64,000 nt of DNA from Paenibacillus_E allorhizoplanae (GCF_927798215.1 NZ_CAKMMW010000014.1:62001-126000), one strand, 5' to 3'. Shown: positions 53,602 through 63,112, counted from the stretch's first letter. Numbers and translations: made by a program. Notes: a model not told the origin generated them from the sequence alone.

Positions 53602-54729
53602 CTATTTCCTTTGGTAAAAGGAAATGATTCGCTGCGCGGGCAGCTGTGCTTGCGCCTTCAGCTGCTCAATGGCGGCGCGACTTGACGCCGCCCACTGCTC
53701 GCGAGCATCGAGGAGGCCCAGCGCCTCCTGCGTAAAGGCAGAAGCATCGAAGCGAGCTGTCGATGCGGCGGCTTTCATACCAAGCCTATGGAGGAACTGG
53801 TCGATCTTCGGATCGTACGAGATCCCCACCATAGGCACGAACTGCGAGGCTGCATAGATCAAAGAATGCAGCCTCATCCCGATCAGCAGGTCGCACGCCG
53901 CGACCTGCGCGAGCATATCCTGCGGATGCGTGATGCCACGCACCATCTCCGCACGACCACCGTGATCGCCCAATCGGTCGATCACGAACTGCGACGCCAC
54001 CTCATCCGAGGGGAGGTGGAAGGGCAAGAACCGCAGCTGCACGTCCGTGCGTGCTGCGAGCAGCTCTTGCAGAGACCGCGCGAGAGCTTCCAGCTCGGAG
54101 CGGTCCTCGTTCCAGAAGCGGACGGACACCCCGATCGTCCGCACCGCCACCGAAGACGCGCCATCACTCGGCGCGGCATCCCCGCCATCCCGGAGGGGCA
54201 AGCCCATCACCGGGTCGGGCACAACCGTGATGCGCTCCCGCGGGAGACGCATCTTACCCAATAAGTCCGCGGACTCTGTATCGCGGACCGACACGAACGC
54301 GCAGCGCTTGAACACGCTGCGGATCCAGCCGTAAAACATCGGCCGGCTCACCGGCCCGATGCCTTGCGAATAAATAAACGTTGGCTTCCCGAGCCATTGC
54401 GCAATTTTCAAGACTGCCAAGTAATACGGGATCGTCTTCGAGCTAGTGGCATCTTGCAATAAGCTGCCGCCACCGCTAATTAGACCATCCGATTCGCGTA
54501 ACGCTCGCAATAACGGGCCTGGCTTCATCCGATGATATGCCTTCACGCCATACATCTCTGTTGTTTTCGCTGGATTGGCCGAAAGCACGATAGGTTCAAT
54601 CTGAATGCCCTGTGCCTGACCCTGCTCTTGCAAAGCGAACAAAATCGACTGCAGTACAGCCTCGTCCCCGCTATTATCGAAACCGTAGTAGCCGGATAAC
54701 GCTATTTTGACAATTGGGGCTGTACCCAT
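53602..54729 (-). CDS. csaB: Polysaccharide pyruvyl transferase CsaB
   Basis: The 375-residue protein has the CsaB family marks ALSGYYGFDNSGDEAVLQSI, GLISGGGSLLQDATSS and LLIGMRLHSLIYA. It adds pyruvate ketals to wall-polymer ManNAc, which SLH domains need for binding. The frame extends ten codons upstream, but the ATG at 54729 has AAGGAG at 9 nt. Its start overlaps the DUF5693 gene by 28 bp. The gene is visibly more GC-rich (about 60 percent) than its neighbours, especially in the middle. Confidence 0.95.
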   Translation of the reverse strand: MGTAPIVKIALSGYYGFDNSGDEAVLQSILFALQEQGQAQGIQIEPIVLSANPAKTTEMYGVKAYHRMKPGPLLRALRESDGLISGGGSLLQDATSSKTIPYYLAVLKIAQWLGKPTFIYSQGIGPVSRPMFYGWIRSVFKRCAFVSVRDTESADLLGKMRLPRERITVVPDPVMGLPLRDGGDAAPSDGASSVAVRTIGVSVRFWNEDRSELEALARSLQELLAARTDVQLRFLPFHLPSDEVASQFVIDRLGDHGGRAEMVRGITHPQDMLAQVAACDLLIGMRLHSLIYAASQFVPMVGISYDPKIDQFLHRLGMKAAASTARFDASAFTQEALGLLDAREQWAASSRAAIEQLKAQAQLPAQRIISFYQRK

Positions 54730-56765
54730 CGTTTCCAACTCCTTGTGAGTATTTCCCAAGCTGCAATGAGAACTAACCCGATGATTGCACCTAGCACAAG
54801 TCCGTAGAAGATACGGATTAAAGAAATGTGCAGCGGTGTGTGCAGGTGAGCAAACGTATCCACTAAGGAAAGTTGACCAACGACACCGATGAACAGCAAG
54901 TACACGGCATGACGGTAACGAACGGACAAGTACGCACCCAGTACGAATATCGGATGAGCGACTAGGAATTCCTTCGTCCGCGGACGTACGCCTAATGTAT
55001 TTTCTAAGAAGGAACGGAATAACTTCTCGATCGAAGAAGCTTGTCCTTCATTCCCTGTACGTGACAAGTAATAGAAAACTGCCGCAAGTCCAACGCCTGC
55101 GATCACGATCCACAACACACTTATATAGGAAGAAAGCAATCGGCGAATATTCGCGATCTTTTCCTTATACGTAGTATTCTCACTAAAGAATAAGAGATAC
55201 ACACCAACTATGGCAATTGGTAGCAAATGCAGCATCCCAACCCCTCTAAACTGTTGAAGTACCAAGGAATACGTCACATGATTTAGCAACGCCACAACAT
55301 AAACAATACCTATACAGGAAACAAGCGATGTTCGAAGCAGCTGCCATAGCCCATAAGCCAGTCCTGATTTCCATTTCTCTGCAACACCTGATTTCACTGA
55401 GCGGATGGCCAGCATAACCGCAACGCTAGGTGCACTAATAGCTGTCGCCAAAGCAAGTCCTTGCGCGTACAAATTCGCCGAAAGCGTATGTAGAGCAACC
55501 AAACCTAGCAAGCCCACAACGAAGAATACAATCGTCAATTCAGGCAAGAAGAACGAAATCATCCATACAATCAAGCTCAGTCCGCCTAACAGCAAGAAGA
55601 ATCGAGCAATCTTTTGCCAACCTGTAGTATGTACTTCGAAAGCCTCAGCTTGTCCCAACGTAAAGCCTACGTCTTGGATACGAGGAATTGCACCGTCTTT
55701 ACCCTGCAAGGCTGCATAGTAGGACGAAAGCGGATCAACAACCTTGCCTTTATCTAAGTTTTTCACCGGTTTGGCATTCAGAAATACCATTCGGATATTA
55801 CGATCCTTCACAGCCAATACAAGCCGATCTGACACACCTTGCACACGATCAGCAAGCTCAGCTTTTTTCAGCGGTTCCGTCAGTTTCTCGCCATCTTTCT
55901 CTGTAAAAGAGTGCAGGCGCACAACGTTGTAATTCGTTTGCTTAGCTAATGTACTGAATCCTTTTTGCGGCTCCTTCAATAACTCAATTGCTGCGAGTCC
56001 GATGCCATTCTTATTAAGCAGATCAGCCATTTTATTCAAATTAACTTCTGTATTTTCTTCGGTATATCCTGGGACTTCGTTCCCATCCACGATGATGCGT
56101 TTGACACCAAGATCATGGAACTGCTTAAGCATAGCATCCATCTCATTGGTGTGGAACGGTCTGCGATTCGCTAACCGCACAACGATTTGAAAGCCTTGTT
56201 CTTTCAGCATTTGCAGCGTAATTGGGTCAGGATCCATCGCCTTAATAGAGGCATCGTCCATGCTCATCTGAATGATGAGACCATTACGGTTTTTGAAGCT
56301 CCACGGCTTCACGCCCACTTGCAGATCCGCGAACGTTTTCTGGATAAGCGGCTCTAACTTCTGTTGCGTTTGGTTATCTGCGAACAGCACATACGTATAG
56401 TTCTCGCTAGGATTACCAAGTGTTTGAGTAAGCATAGCCGCGTCACGGGAGTTGTACATCTCAATGCGACGGCTCTCTTTGAACTCACCTAACGTGCTTT
56501 CGTAAACAGCCATAGAGCTTATGCCCGCGGCTTTCATGTTCTTCAACTCATTGTTCACAAAGCTCTGTGGATTTGTCTGCACATCAGCAATATCCAATAA
56601 ATCACGATAGTCGAACACGAATTCAACTTGATTCGCCGACGTTTCGGTTTGGTGACGTGTATAAGCAAGCGGCAAGGAACACAGCATCCCCAAAATCACG
56701 ATCCACCATAAAATATTTCTTAACGGGTTATTCCAGGTTTGATACAGATTCACCAGTTTGTCCAC
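54702..56765 (-). CDS. DUF5693 multi-pass membrane protein
   Basis: The 687-residue protein has one N-terminal membrane segment (about 15-35), an extracellular part of about 340 residues with strand-helix alternation (IIVDGNEVPGYTEENTEVNL), and about nine or ten membrane segments from residue 385 on. It is always next to csaB-type genes in the genomes I know, but no activity has been shown. A role in wall-polymer polymerisation, transport or ligation is possible from topology and operon position. Confidence 0.85.
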   Translation of the reverse strand: MDKLVNLYQTWNNPLRNILWWIVILGMLCSLPLAYTRHQTETSANQVEFVFDYRDLLDIADVQTNPQSFVNNELKNMKAAGISSMAVYESTLGEFKESRRIEMYNSRDAAMLTQTLGNPSENYTYVLFADNQTQQKLEPLIQKTFADLQVGVKPWSFKNRNGLIIQMSMDDASIKAMDPDPITLQMLKEQGFQIVVRLANRRPFHTNEMDAMLKQFHDLGVKRIIVDGNEVPGYTEENTEVNLNKMADLLNKNGIGLAAIELLKEPQKGFSTLAKQTNYNVVRLHSFTEKDGEKLTEPLKKAELADRVQGVSDRLVLAVKDRNIRMVFLNAKPVKNLDKGKVVDPLSSYYAALQGKDGAIPRIQDVGFTLGQAEAFEVHTTGWQKIARFFLLLGGLSLIVWMISFFLPELTIVFFVVGLLGLVALHTLSANLYAQGLALATAISAPSVAVMLAIRSVKSGVAEKWKSGLAYGLWQLLRTSLVSCIGIVYVVALLNHVTYSLVLQQFRGVGMLHLLPIAIVGVYLLFFSENTTYKEKIANIRRLLSSYISVLWIVIAGVGLAAVFYYLSRTGNEGQASSIEKLFRSFLENTLGVRPRTKEFLVAHPIFVLGAYLSVRYRHAVYLLFIGVVGQLSLVDTFAHLHTPLHISLIRIFYGLVLGAIIGLVLIAAWEILTRSWKRWVQPQLSK

Positions 56766-56840
56766 TCCTTAGAGCATTCTACTTTCCAATCCCTTATACA
56801 CTCGAAAACCCCTCCGCCCCCAAACGCGGGGAATACGCCC

Positions 56841-56874
56841 AATACATGCTAGATTTCGTATCCAGCCATGTATT
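56841..56874. repeat. Inverted repeat upstream of the DUF5693 gene
   Basis: AATACATG pairs with CATGTATT across a 34-bp span with further inner pairs and single mismatches. It lies in the 161-bp gap between pgcA and the DUF5693 gene, with no T-run. It may be a leader hairpin or an operator. Confidence 0.35.
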
Positions 56875-56926
56875 AGACGATCTATCCCTCACTTAGGTTC
56901 TGAAGAGGTTTTGTACACCTATTTCA

Positions 56927-58621
56927 CTATCCGTCTACACGATTAAGCACGTATTGGATGATGCCATCTAGTTGCTGTGCAGCCTTAGGTCCTGTTGTTC
57001 CTTGGACTGCAAAATAAAATTTAATTTTCGGTTCTGTGCCGGATGGACGTAAACAGAACCATGAACCGTCCTCTAGTTTGAACTTAAGAACGTTCTCCCG
57101 AGGTAAGCCATTAATCCCTTGTGCGTAGTCCTCAACCGCGATTACACGTGTACCGCTGATCTCAGTTGGCGGATTTGTTCTCCAAGCTTCCACCATGCGG
57201 CCAATTTGTTCTACGCCGTCTTTCCCTTTAAGGGTTCTAGATTCCAGTTTTTCCAAAAAGTAACCAAAGGATTCGTACAGTTCTTGTAGTACCTCATACA
57301 GGGTTTTGCCTTGTTTCTTATAGTAAGCCGCAGCTTCCGCAATTAACATAGCCGCGATGACTGCATCTTTATCTCTTGCATAATCGCCAGCCAAGTAACC
57401 ATAGCTTTCTTCATAGCCAAACAAGTAAGTGTATTCACCTGTTTTCTCGAATTGCGACATTTTTTCACCGATATACTTAAAGCCCGTTAAGGTATTCAGT
57501 GTGGGAATTCCATAGTGATTCGCGATAACTGCGCCCATCTCACTCGTTACGATCGTTTTGATCACAACACCGTTAGCTGGAAGGGTTCCACGCTCTTTCA
57601 TACTCGACAATAGATAGTTCACAATAATCGCACCGGATTGATTACCCGATAACACGACATACTCACCATTCGGATCCTTCACGACGGCACCCATGCGGTC
57701 AGCATCCGGATCGGTTCCGATAATAATATCGGCATTCCATGCCTTCGCTTGTGCAATTGCTAGCGTAAACGCTTCGCGCTCTTCTGGGTTCGGCGATTTG
57801 ACGGTAGAGAATTGTGCATCTGGCAGTTCTTGCTCAGCAACAACCCGCACTTGTTCGAAGCCAACAGCCTTCAGAACTTCGCGTACCGGTATATTCCCTG
57901 CGCCATGCAGCGGAGTGAAAATCACACGGAAATCATCGCTGATTTCCTTAATGACGTCTGGATTTTGACTAACGGCCGTAACCGCTTGTATGTAAGCCTG
58001 ATCGACATCTTCGCCTAACCATGCGAGAAGCCCTTGTGCTTCCGCTTCTTGCTGAGACAACTTCTTCACTTTATCAAAGGTATTGATGCTCTGTACGTGA
58101 TCAATAACCTGCTCTGCAAACTCAGGCACCAATTGCCCACCGTCTGCACCGTACACTTTATAACCATTATACTCCGGTGGATTATGGCTCGCTGTGACAA
58201 CCACACCCGCTGTCGCTCCTAAGTATCTGACAGCAAAAGAAAGCTGCGGTGTGGCATGAAGTGTCTGGAACAAATACGCTTTAATTCCATTACCCGCAAA
58301 AACAAGCGCGGATTCCAGTGCGAACTCAGGTGACATATGGCGGGAATCATACGCTAGTACGATTGACGGATTAGCCGCGCCCGTTCCGTTTACATATTGC
58401 GCTAAGCCTTGGCTAGCACGACCCACGGTGTATACATTGATACGATTGGTACCCGCGCCAATGACCCCACGGAGACCACCTGTCCCAAATTCAAGATCTT
58501 TATAAAAGCGATCCTCGATTTCTCTCTCATCTTCCCGAATTGCTTGAAGTTCTTGCTTCGTTTGCTCATCGACAGCTGGATCTTGGAGCCATAATTGATA
58601 CTCTGTTTGCACACGCGTCAT
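56927..58621 (-). CDS. pgcA: Alpha-phosphoglucomutase / phosphomannomutase
   Basis: The 564-residue alpha-D-phosphohexomutase has the phosphoserine loop VVVTASHNPPEYNGYK, metal site IIGTDPDADRMG, sugar-binding GYEESYGYLAG and phosphate-binding RPSGTEPKIKFY. Length and order match PgcA, which makes glucose-1-phosphate for UDP-glucose. It could also feed the surface-glycan genes downstream. It follows fabZ by 32 bp. Confidence 0.95.
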   Translation of the reverse strand: MTRVQTEYQLWLQDPAVDEQTKQELQAIREDEREIEDRFYKDLEFGTGGLRGVIGAGTNRINVYTVGRASQGLAQYVNGTGAANPSIVLAYDSRHMSPEFALESALVFAGNGIKAYLFQTLHATPQLSFAVRYLGATAGVVVTASHNPPEYNGYKVYGADGGQLVPEFAEQVIDHVQSINTFDKVKKLSQQEAEAQGLLAWLGEDVDQAYIQAVTAVSQNPDVIKEISDDFRVIFTPLHGAGNIPVREVLKAVGFEQVRVVAEQELPDAQFSTVKSPNPEEREAFTLAIAQAKAWNADIIIGTDPDADRMGAVVKDPNGEYVVLSGNQSGAIIVNYLLSSMKERGTLPANGVVIKTIVTSEMGAVIANHYGIPTLNTLTGFKYIGEKMSQFEKTGEYTYLFGYEESYGYLAGDYARDKDAVIAAMLIAEAAAYYKKQGKTLYEVLQELYESFGYFLEKLESRTLKGKDGVEQIGRMVEAWRTNPPTEISGTRVIAVEDYAQGINGLPRENVLKFKLEDGSWFCLRPSGTEPKIKFYFAVQGTTGPKAAQQLDGIIQYVLNRVDG

Positions 58622-58653
58622 CGTCGTAGGTTCATCTCCTTTATATGTATGGG

Positions 58654-59082
58654 CTATTTATTAGCAAGGGCGAACATAAGCTCACCTTCGACTACCACTT
58701 TGTCGCCAACTTTAGCCACAGCTTGACCTTTAACAATAGTGCCTTTTACCCGTGTGATGGTCATTTCTAAGGTAAGTGTATCTCCAGGTACAACTTGCTG
58801 ACGCCAGCGAATGCCATCTGCACCTGCGAATAGGCCGATTTTGCCTTTATATTCAGGCATGGACAATACGGCTACAGCACCAACTTGTGCTAAAGCTTCA
58901 ACAATCAAAACCCCCGGCATAACCGGATAACCAGGAAAATGTCCTGCAAAGAATGGTTCATTGATCGTAACATTTTTAATTCCTACAGCTCTAACCCCTT
59001 CTTCTACCTCCAAAATACGGTCAACTAGAAGGAAAGGCGGGCGGTGAGGAATGATCTCTTGAATTTGATTAATATCTAGCAT
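58654..59082 (-). CDS. fabZ: 3-hydroxyacyl-ACP dehydratase FabZ
   Basis: The 142-residue hotdog-fold enzyme has the catalytic His in FFAGHFPGYPVMPGVLIVEA and the partner Glu in the same segment. It removes water from 3-hydroxyacyl-ACP in fatty acid elongation. In Bacillus fabZ also lies near mbl-flhO-flhP. Confidence 0.97.
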   Translation of the reverse strand: MLDINQIQEIIPHRPPFLLVDRILEVEEGVRAVGIKNVTINEPFFAGHFPGYPVMPGVLIVEALAQVGAVAVLSMPEYKGKIGLFAGADGIRWRQQVVPGDTLTLEMTITRVKGTIVKGQAVAKVGDKVVVEGELMFALANK

Positions 59083-59107
59083 GTTGCGTTCGTGCTCCTT
59101 TCGAATA

Positions 59108-59124
59108 CTTGTATAAAATACAAG
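59108..59124. promoter_or_regulatory. Palindrome just upstream of fabZ
   Basis: CTTGTAT-AAA-ATACAAG is a perfect 7-bp inverted repeat with a 3-bp spacer, 26-42 bp from the fabZ ATG and close to its ribosome binding site. It does not match the FapR operator I know. It may be an operator or a leader hairpin. Confidence 0.4.
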
Positions 59125-59185
59125 GGAATTACTTACAATAGGGAGGTCCCTTCATATCCTGCAGAAGTGAAGGTTCATATAAGGG

Positions 59186-59240
59186 GAGCTTATGTAACGG
59201 TCTGTATGACAGACCCCTACATAGGCTCTTTTTCATTTTG
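59186..59240 (+). terminator. Plus-strand terminator between fabZ and pgsA
   Basis: An 11-bp stem, a 2x2 internal loop and a 7-bp stem with a 3-nt loop (59186-59228) are followed on the plus strand by TTTTTCATTTT. On the minus strand no T-run follows, and the one G-T pair becomes an A-C mismatch, so it faces against all genes here. It may end antisense transcription coming from the fabZ side. Confidence 0.55.
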
Positions 59241-59250
59241 AACATAACCG

Positions 59251-59769
59251 TTATTTTGCTCGAGCCCCACGATTTAATAGAAGGAACTGGAAAATATAAA
59301 TGAATGACGTTAAGAAAGAGACCCCGATCACATACCACAAATAGGTGATGGCAAAGGTGAATTCAAACACAATAAAGAGGATGGCGAAATAGTAGAGTAC
59401 CGTCGTTAGCTTCCCCATAACGTTCGCTGGAACGGTCAGTTTGCCTCTGAAATGAAAGAAGGCGGAGCCAATAATCATGCCTGCATCACGGATGAACATG
59501 GCCACTGCTGCCTGCCAAGGAATCATCTCTGAGATGAGGAGGGAGAGGATGACCGCAATCATCATGCACTTGTCGGCAAGTGGATCTAACATCACACCCA
59601 TCGGGGTAATCAGCTTGCGCGTTCTAGCGATATAGCCATCTAGAATATCCGTTAATCCAGCTACAAGTAGAATGATGAAGGAGGTTCGGATGTGGCCATT
59701 GAAAAAAAGCACGAGGTACACGGGGATTAGTACAAACCTGCTGATCGTGAGCATGTTCGGTATATTCAA
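59251..59769 (-). CDS. pgsA: CDP-alcohol phosphatidyltransferase, PgsA type
   Basis: The 172-residue membrane protein has the CDP-OH-P motif DILDGYIARTRKLITPMG then VMLDPLADK (D-x2-DG-x2-AR-x8-G-x3-D-x3-D), and about five membrane segments. It probably joins CDP-diacylglycerol with glycerol-3-phosphate. The frame extends 25 codons upstream to an ATG, but a perfect AGGAGG sits 6 nt before the TTG at 59769. The protein then starts LNIPNMLTISRF as its homologues do, so TTG is preferred. Confidence 0.87.
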   Translation of the reverse strand: MNIPNMLTISRFVLIPVYLVLFFNGHIRTSFIILLVAGLTDILDGYIARTRKLITPMGVMLDPLADKCMMIAVILSLLISEMIPWQAAVAMFIRDAGMIIGSAFFHFRGKLTVPANVMGKLTTVLYYFAILFIVFEFTFAITYLWYVIGVSFLTSFIYIFQFLLLNRGARAK

Positions 59770-59883
59770 GGTACTCCTCCTGCGCCTAAGTATCCGATCC
59801 GAAATTTCAATATTTGGTAGATAAAGTCTTTCTTCATTATACAACTGCTCTTACAAAAATAAAACTCCCATACGGGAGTTCGA

Positions 59884-60102
59884 TTAATTCGCAAAAACGA
59901 GATCGTATAAATGCCGCCATGTGCTAATATGTAAAATTTCTGATGAAGGTTGATTCCCAAACTTCGTGTAGCCCACCCATAGACCAATATAGATCGCTGC
60001 AATGGCCAGCACGGGAATACGTACAATTTTGAAAATAAGCCATAGGATCTTCTGCCATTTCGGCCTCGGCTTCTTCTTGACTGGAGCTGGCTTGTCTGCC
60101 AT
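59884..60102 (-). CDS. EpuA-like small membrane protein (DNA-directed RNA polymerase subunit beta-type annotation)
   Basis: The 72-residue protein has a basic, proline-rich N-terminus (MADKPAPVKKKPRPKWQK) and one membrane segment (about 20-45). This fits the EpuA family (Pfam name), which databases often label RNA polymerase beta subunit for historical reasons. An upstream GTG at 60135 overlaps flhP; the ATG at 60102 is preferred. Function is unknown. It follows flhP. Confidence 0.72.
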   Translation of the reverse strand: MADKPAPVKKKPRPKWQKILWLIFKIVRIPVLAIAAIYIGLWVGYTKFGNQPSSEILHISTWRHLYDLVFAN

Positions 60103-60127
60103 CGAGCCTATCCCTACCTTTCTACGA

Positions 60128-60994
60128 TCATGCACGTAAATTGTTAGCCATGTTCATCATCTGATCGGAGGATGTGATGGCCCGGGAATTCAGCTGTAAA
60201 GCGCGTTGGACAATAACCAGGTCAGTCATTTCATCCGAGAGTGTCACATTGGATTGTTCCAGAAAACCCTGCATTAAGCTAACGCGAGTCGCTTCTGTTG
60301 CAGCCACGCCGTTCACATCTTGCAAGATATTCGCTTTCTCAGCCTCAGTAATCCCCGTTGGAAGTGTGTATAAATTATCCCCCACATCTTGAAGAAGCTG
60401 CGGTCGTACGACACGCACCAGCTTAATTTGACCTAATGTTACGGGCGCAGCAGCTGGATCCTGTTCATTGTACCCTTTGATCGTACCGTCTTGCTCAACG
60501 ACTGGCCGAGTCCCTGATGGTACATTAATCGGGCTTCCATCGATATCGGAGATATAATGGCCCTCTTTCGTCGTAAGAACCGTCCCACCCTGTCCGTCCG
60601 GCGTTAAGCTGAATGCCCCGTTACGTGTCCATGCGGGCTGGAATACTTGATCACCATTATCGTCCACCTTGCTAACGGCTACTTCAAACAAGCCATCGCC
60701 TTGAATGGCGAAGTCGGTTGTATTACCTGTCGGCTGAATCGGCCCTTGCGCCAAATTCGTCTGAATTTGCACAAGCCTCGATCCCCAGCCTTGGTTAAAA
60801 CCGAGCGGCGAGAAGCGACCTTGCTGACGGAACCCTTCAGGCTGCGCTTGCACATTCGTCAACACATCCTCGAAGGAGGCTTCCTTCTTCTTAAAGCCGT
60901 TTGTATTCACATTTGCTATGTTATTGGAGAGAATATCCAGCTTTTGCTGTAAGCTGTGCATGGATACCGATGAGTTGATCATGGAATTGTTCAT
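60128..60994 (-). CDS. flhP: Flagellar hook-basal body protein FlhP
   Basis: The 288-residue FlgF/FlgG-like rod protein has N-terminal SMHSLQQKLDILSNNIANVN and TNGFKKKEASF, and a C-terminal QRALQLNSRAITSSDQMM region. FlhO and FlhP are the distal-rod-like proteins of Bacillus flagella. It follows flhO by 24 bp. Confidence 0.95.
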   Translation of the reverse strand: MNNSMINSSVSMHSLQQKLDILSNNIANVNTNGFKKKEASFEDVLTNVQAQPEGFRQQGRFSPLGFNQGWGSRLVQIQTNLAQGPIQPTGNTTDFAIQGDGLFEVAVSKVDDNGDQVFQPAWTRNGAFSLTPDGQGGTVLTTKEGHYISDIDGSPINVPSGTRPVVEQDGTIKGYNEQDPAAAPVTLGQIKLVRVVRPQLLQDVGDNLYTLPTGITEAEKANILQDVNGVAATEATRVSLMQGFLEQSNVTLSDEMTDLVIVQRALQLNSRAITSSDQMMNMANNLRA

Positions 60995-61018
60995 GGCTGG
61001 CTCCTTCGCAAGCTAGAT

Positions 61019-61912
61019 TTAGACGCGTCCTACTTCATTTGCTGCTTTGTCCATACTTTTATCATATGATTGGATCACTTTCTGATTCGCCTCATAGGCG
61101 CGCAGCGCCGACATCATATCCACCATGGATTGCGCGGAATCCACGTTCGATCTCTCGATAAAGCCTTGGCGCACTTCAACTTGATCACCTGGCGCTACTT
61201 GTGAGATCGTCGCTTCATCTCCTGGATTAATACGCAATAACCCATTCCCCTCACGGAGCAATAGATTCGGATTCTCTGCACGTGAAAGCATCAAACCGAT
61301 CGGCGCCCCCGCCGCATCCAGAATCGGGCGTCCGTCGCTATCCATGAACTCGCCCTTAGCCGTTACTTTGAAATTGGAGATCGGTTGCCCGGCTCCATCC
61401 AACAAGACCAAGGGTTGTCCATCTCGGCCCAATACTTGTTCGCCATTAGCATTAACAAGCTGACCCCCTGCATCGACAGTGAACTTCCCGTTTAAGGAGT
61501 AACGCTGCTCGCCATTCGGGTTCAAGACGGTAAAAAGTGCCTGCGGTTGGAACGTTCGCTCCCCTTCTGCATTTACGTATTTACCCGTTGCATCAAATGC
61601 AATTCCCGGTAATTGAATGTTGGAAACCAATGCGAAATCGAAGGGGTTCTGCGTTTCCTGCAGATCGCCTTGGGTGTGAACAGAGATACTCTCCTCCGAG
61701 AACACACCTAAGCTCATCCTCCCAAGCGGTGCTGGAGAGGCACCTTGTCCACCGCGAATCGTAGAGATTAGCATTTCTGGAAACGAACGCGACAAGGCAT
61801 TACCCTGTTTAAAACCTGGGGAATTCAAGTTGGCAATATTATTCGTTATGGTATCGTGTCTGCGTTGCTCAGAAATCATCCCTGCCGCCGCGGTATACAG
61901 TCCTCTTAACAT
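61019..61912 (-). CDS. flhO: Flagellar hook-basal body protein FlhO
   Basis: The 297-residue protein has the rod N-terminus MLRGLYTAAAGMISEQRRHD with TITNNIANLNSPGFKQG. The C-terminus is SMVDMMSALRAYEANQKVIQ. It is paired with flhP and follows mbl by 27 bp, as in Bacillus. Confidence 0.95.
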   Translation of the reverse strand: MLRGLYTAAAGMISEQRRHDTITNNIANLNSPGFKQGNALSRSFPEMLISTIRGGQGASPAPLGRMSLGVFSEESISVHTQGDLQETQNPFDFALVSNIQLPGIAFDATGKYVNAEGERTFQPQALFTVLNPNGEQRYSLNGKFTVDAGGQLVNANGEQVLGRDGQPLVLLDGAGQPISNFKVTAKGEFMDSDGRPILDAAGAPIGLMLSRAENPNLLLREGNGLLRINPGDEATISQVAPGDQVEVRQGFIERSNVDSAQSMVDMMSALRAYEANQKVIQSYDKSMDKAANEVGRV

Positions 61913-61939
61913 CTAGTCACCTCTTAGTAGGTTATCTCA

Positions 61940-62938
61940 TTAAAATTTACGTTTGGTTACTTTATCTAAATTATCCAACATAATCCCCGTGCCTTTAACA
62001 ACGCAAGACATCGGATCTTCAGCGATAAGTACAGGCACTTTCAACTCATCTGCAAGCAATTGATCAAGCCCATGCAATAATGCGCCGCCGCCAGTCAGAA
62101 TAACGCCACGGTCAATAATATCAGCAGACAACTCAGGTGGTGTCCGCTCGAGTACGCTCTTCGCCGCTGTGACGATGGAATAAACCGGATCCCATAGCGC
62201 TTCCTGTACCTCACTGGAGTGAATGGTAATCGTCAATGGAAGTCCAGAAACCATATCTCTTCCGCGAATATCCATCTCTTGATCACGCCCATGTGGATAT
62301 ACCGTTCCAATTTTCAACTTAATATCTTCGCTTGTCCGTTCACCGATCAACAGCTTGTACTTATTTTTGATATACTTCATGATCGCTGTATCGAACTTGT
62401 CGCCAGCGATCTTGATGGAAGAGGAGGTGACGATGTCGCCCATGGATAACACGGCAACATCCGTCGTCCCCCCGCCAATATCAACAACCATGTTACCGCT
62501 AGGCTGGAAGATGTCCATACCAGCGCCGATTGCCGCTGCCTTCGGTTCTTCTTCCATGAATACCTCTCGGGCACCGCTGCGCTCAGCTGCTTCGCGAATC
62601 GCTTTCTGCTCAACTGAGGTAATGTTGGTAGGGGCGCAGATCAGTATTCTCGGATGAGAATACCAATTCTTGCCCCCAATTTTCGCAATGAAATGCTTCA
62701 GCATCATTTCCGTAATATCAAAATCCGCGATAACACCGTCCTTAAGAGGACGAATCGCAATAATGTTACCAGGTGTTCTACCTACCATGCGGAAGGCTTC
62801 TTCTCCAACAGCCAACACACGTTTCGTATCGCTTTCAATTGCAACTACGGACGGCTCATCAAGCACAACTCCGCGACCTTTTACATGAATAAGCACATTT
62901 GCCGTGCCGAGATCTATTCCAATATCCTTGCTGAACAT
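61940..62938 (-). CDS. mbl: Rod-shape actin homologue Mbl
   Basis: The 332-residue MreB family protein opens MFSKDIGIDLGTANVLIHVK and has the phosphate loop VVDIGGGTTDVAVLSMG and GVILTGGGALLHGLDQLL. It forms membrane-bound filaments that guide sidewall synthesis. The context spoIIID-mbl-flhO-flhP identifies it as Mbl rather than MreB. Confidence 0.96.
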   Translation of the reverse strand: MFSKDIGIDLGTANVLIHVKGRGVVLDEPSVVAIESDTKRVLAVGEEAFRMVGRTPGNIIAIRPLKDGVIADFDITEMMLKHFIAKIGGKNWYSHPRILICAPTNITSVEQKAIREAAERSGAREVFMEEEPKAAAIGAGMDIFQPSGNMVVDIGGGTTDVAVLSMGDIVTSSSIKIAGDKFDTAIMKYIKNKYKLLIGERTSEDIKLKIGTVYPHGRDQEMDIRGRDMVSGLPLTITIHSSEVQEALWDPVYSIVTAAKSVLERTPPELSADIIDRGVILTGGGALLHGLDQLLADELKVPVLIAEDPMSCVVKGTGIMLDNLDKVTKRKF

Positions 62939-63112
62939 TTCTAATTAATCCTCCCTAAACCTACCGTCCATCCCGTGAAGAATCGGCGCTCTGATATACA
63001 GTTCTAATTATAAGCTAAATTCGCTATAAATGCATGTTTTCCTCTTTTTCCGTGAAATTTCGACACGTCCAGTTATAGGAAACACAGGAAACATCTCGGG
63101 ATGAAGGGTATC

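Noticed and set aside
53788..54264. 158-residue plus-strand open frame, His/Arg rich
   Set aside because: It is antisense to csaB and results from the high GC of that gene; no start signal or family.
59129..59338. 69-residue minus-strand frame
   Set aside because: It overlaps the pgsA end in another frame and crosses the hairpin; no start signal.
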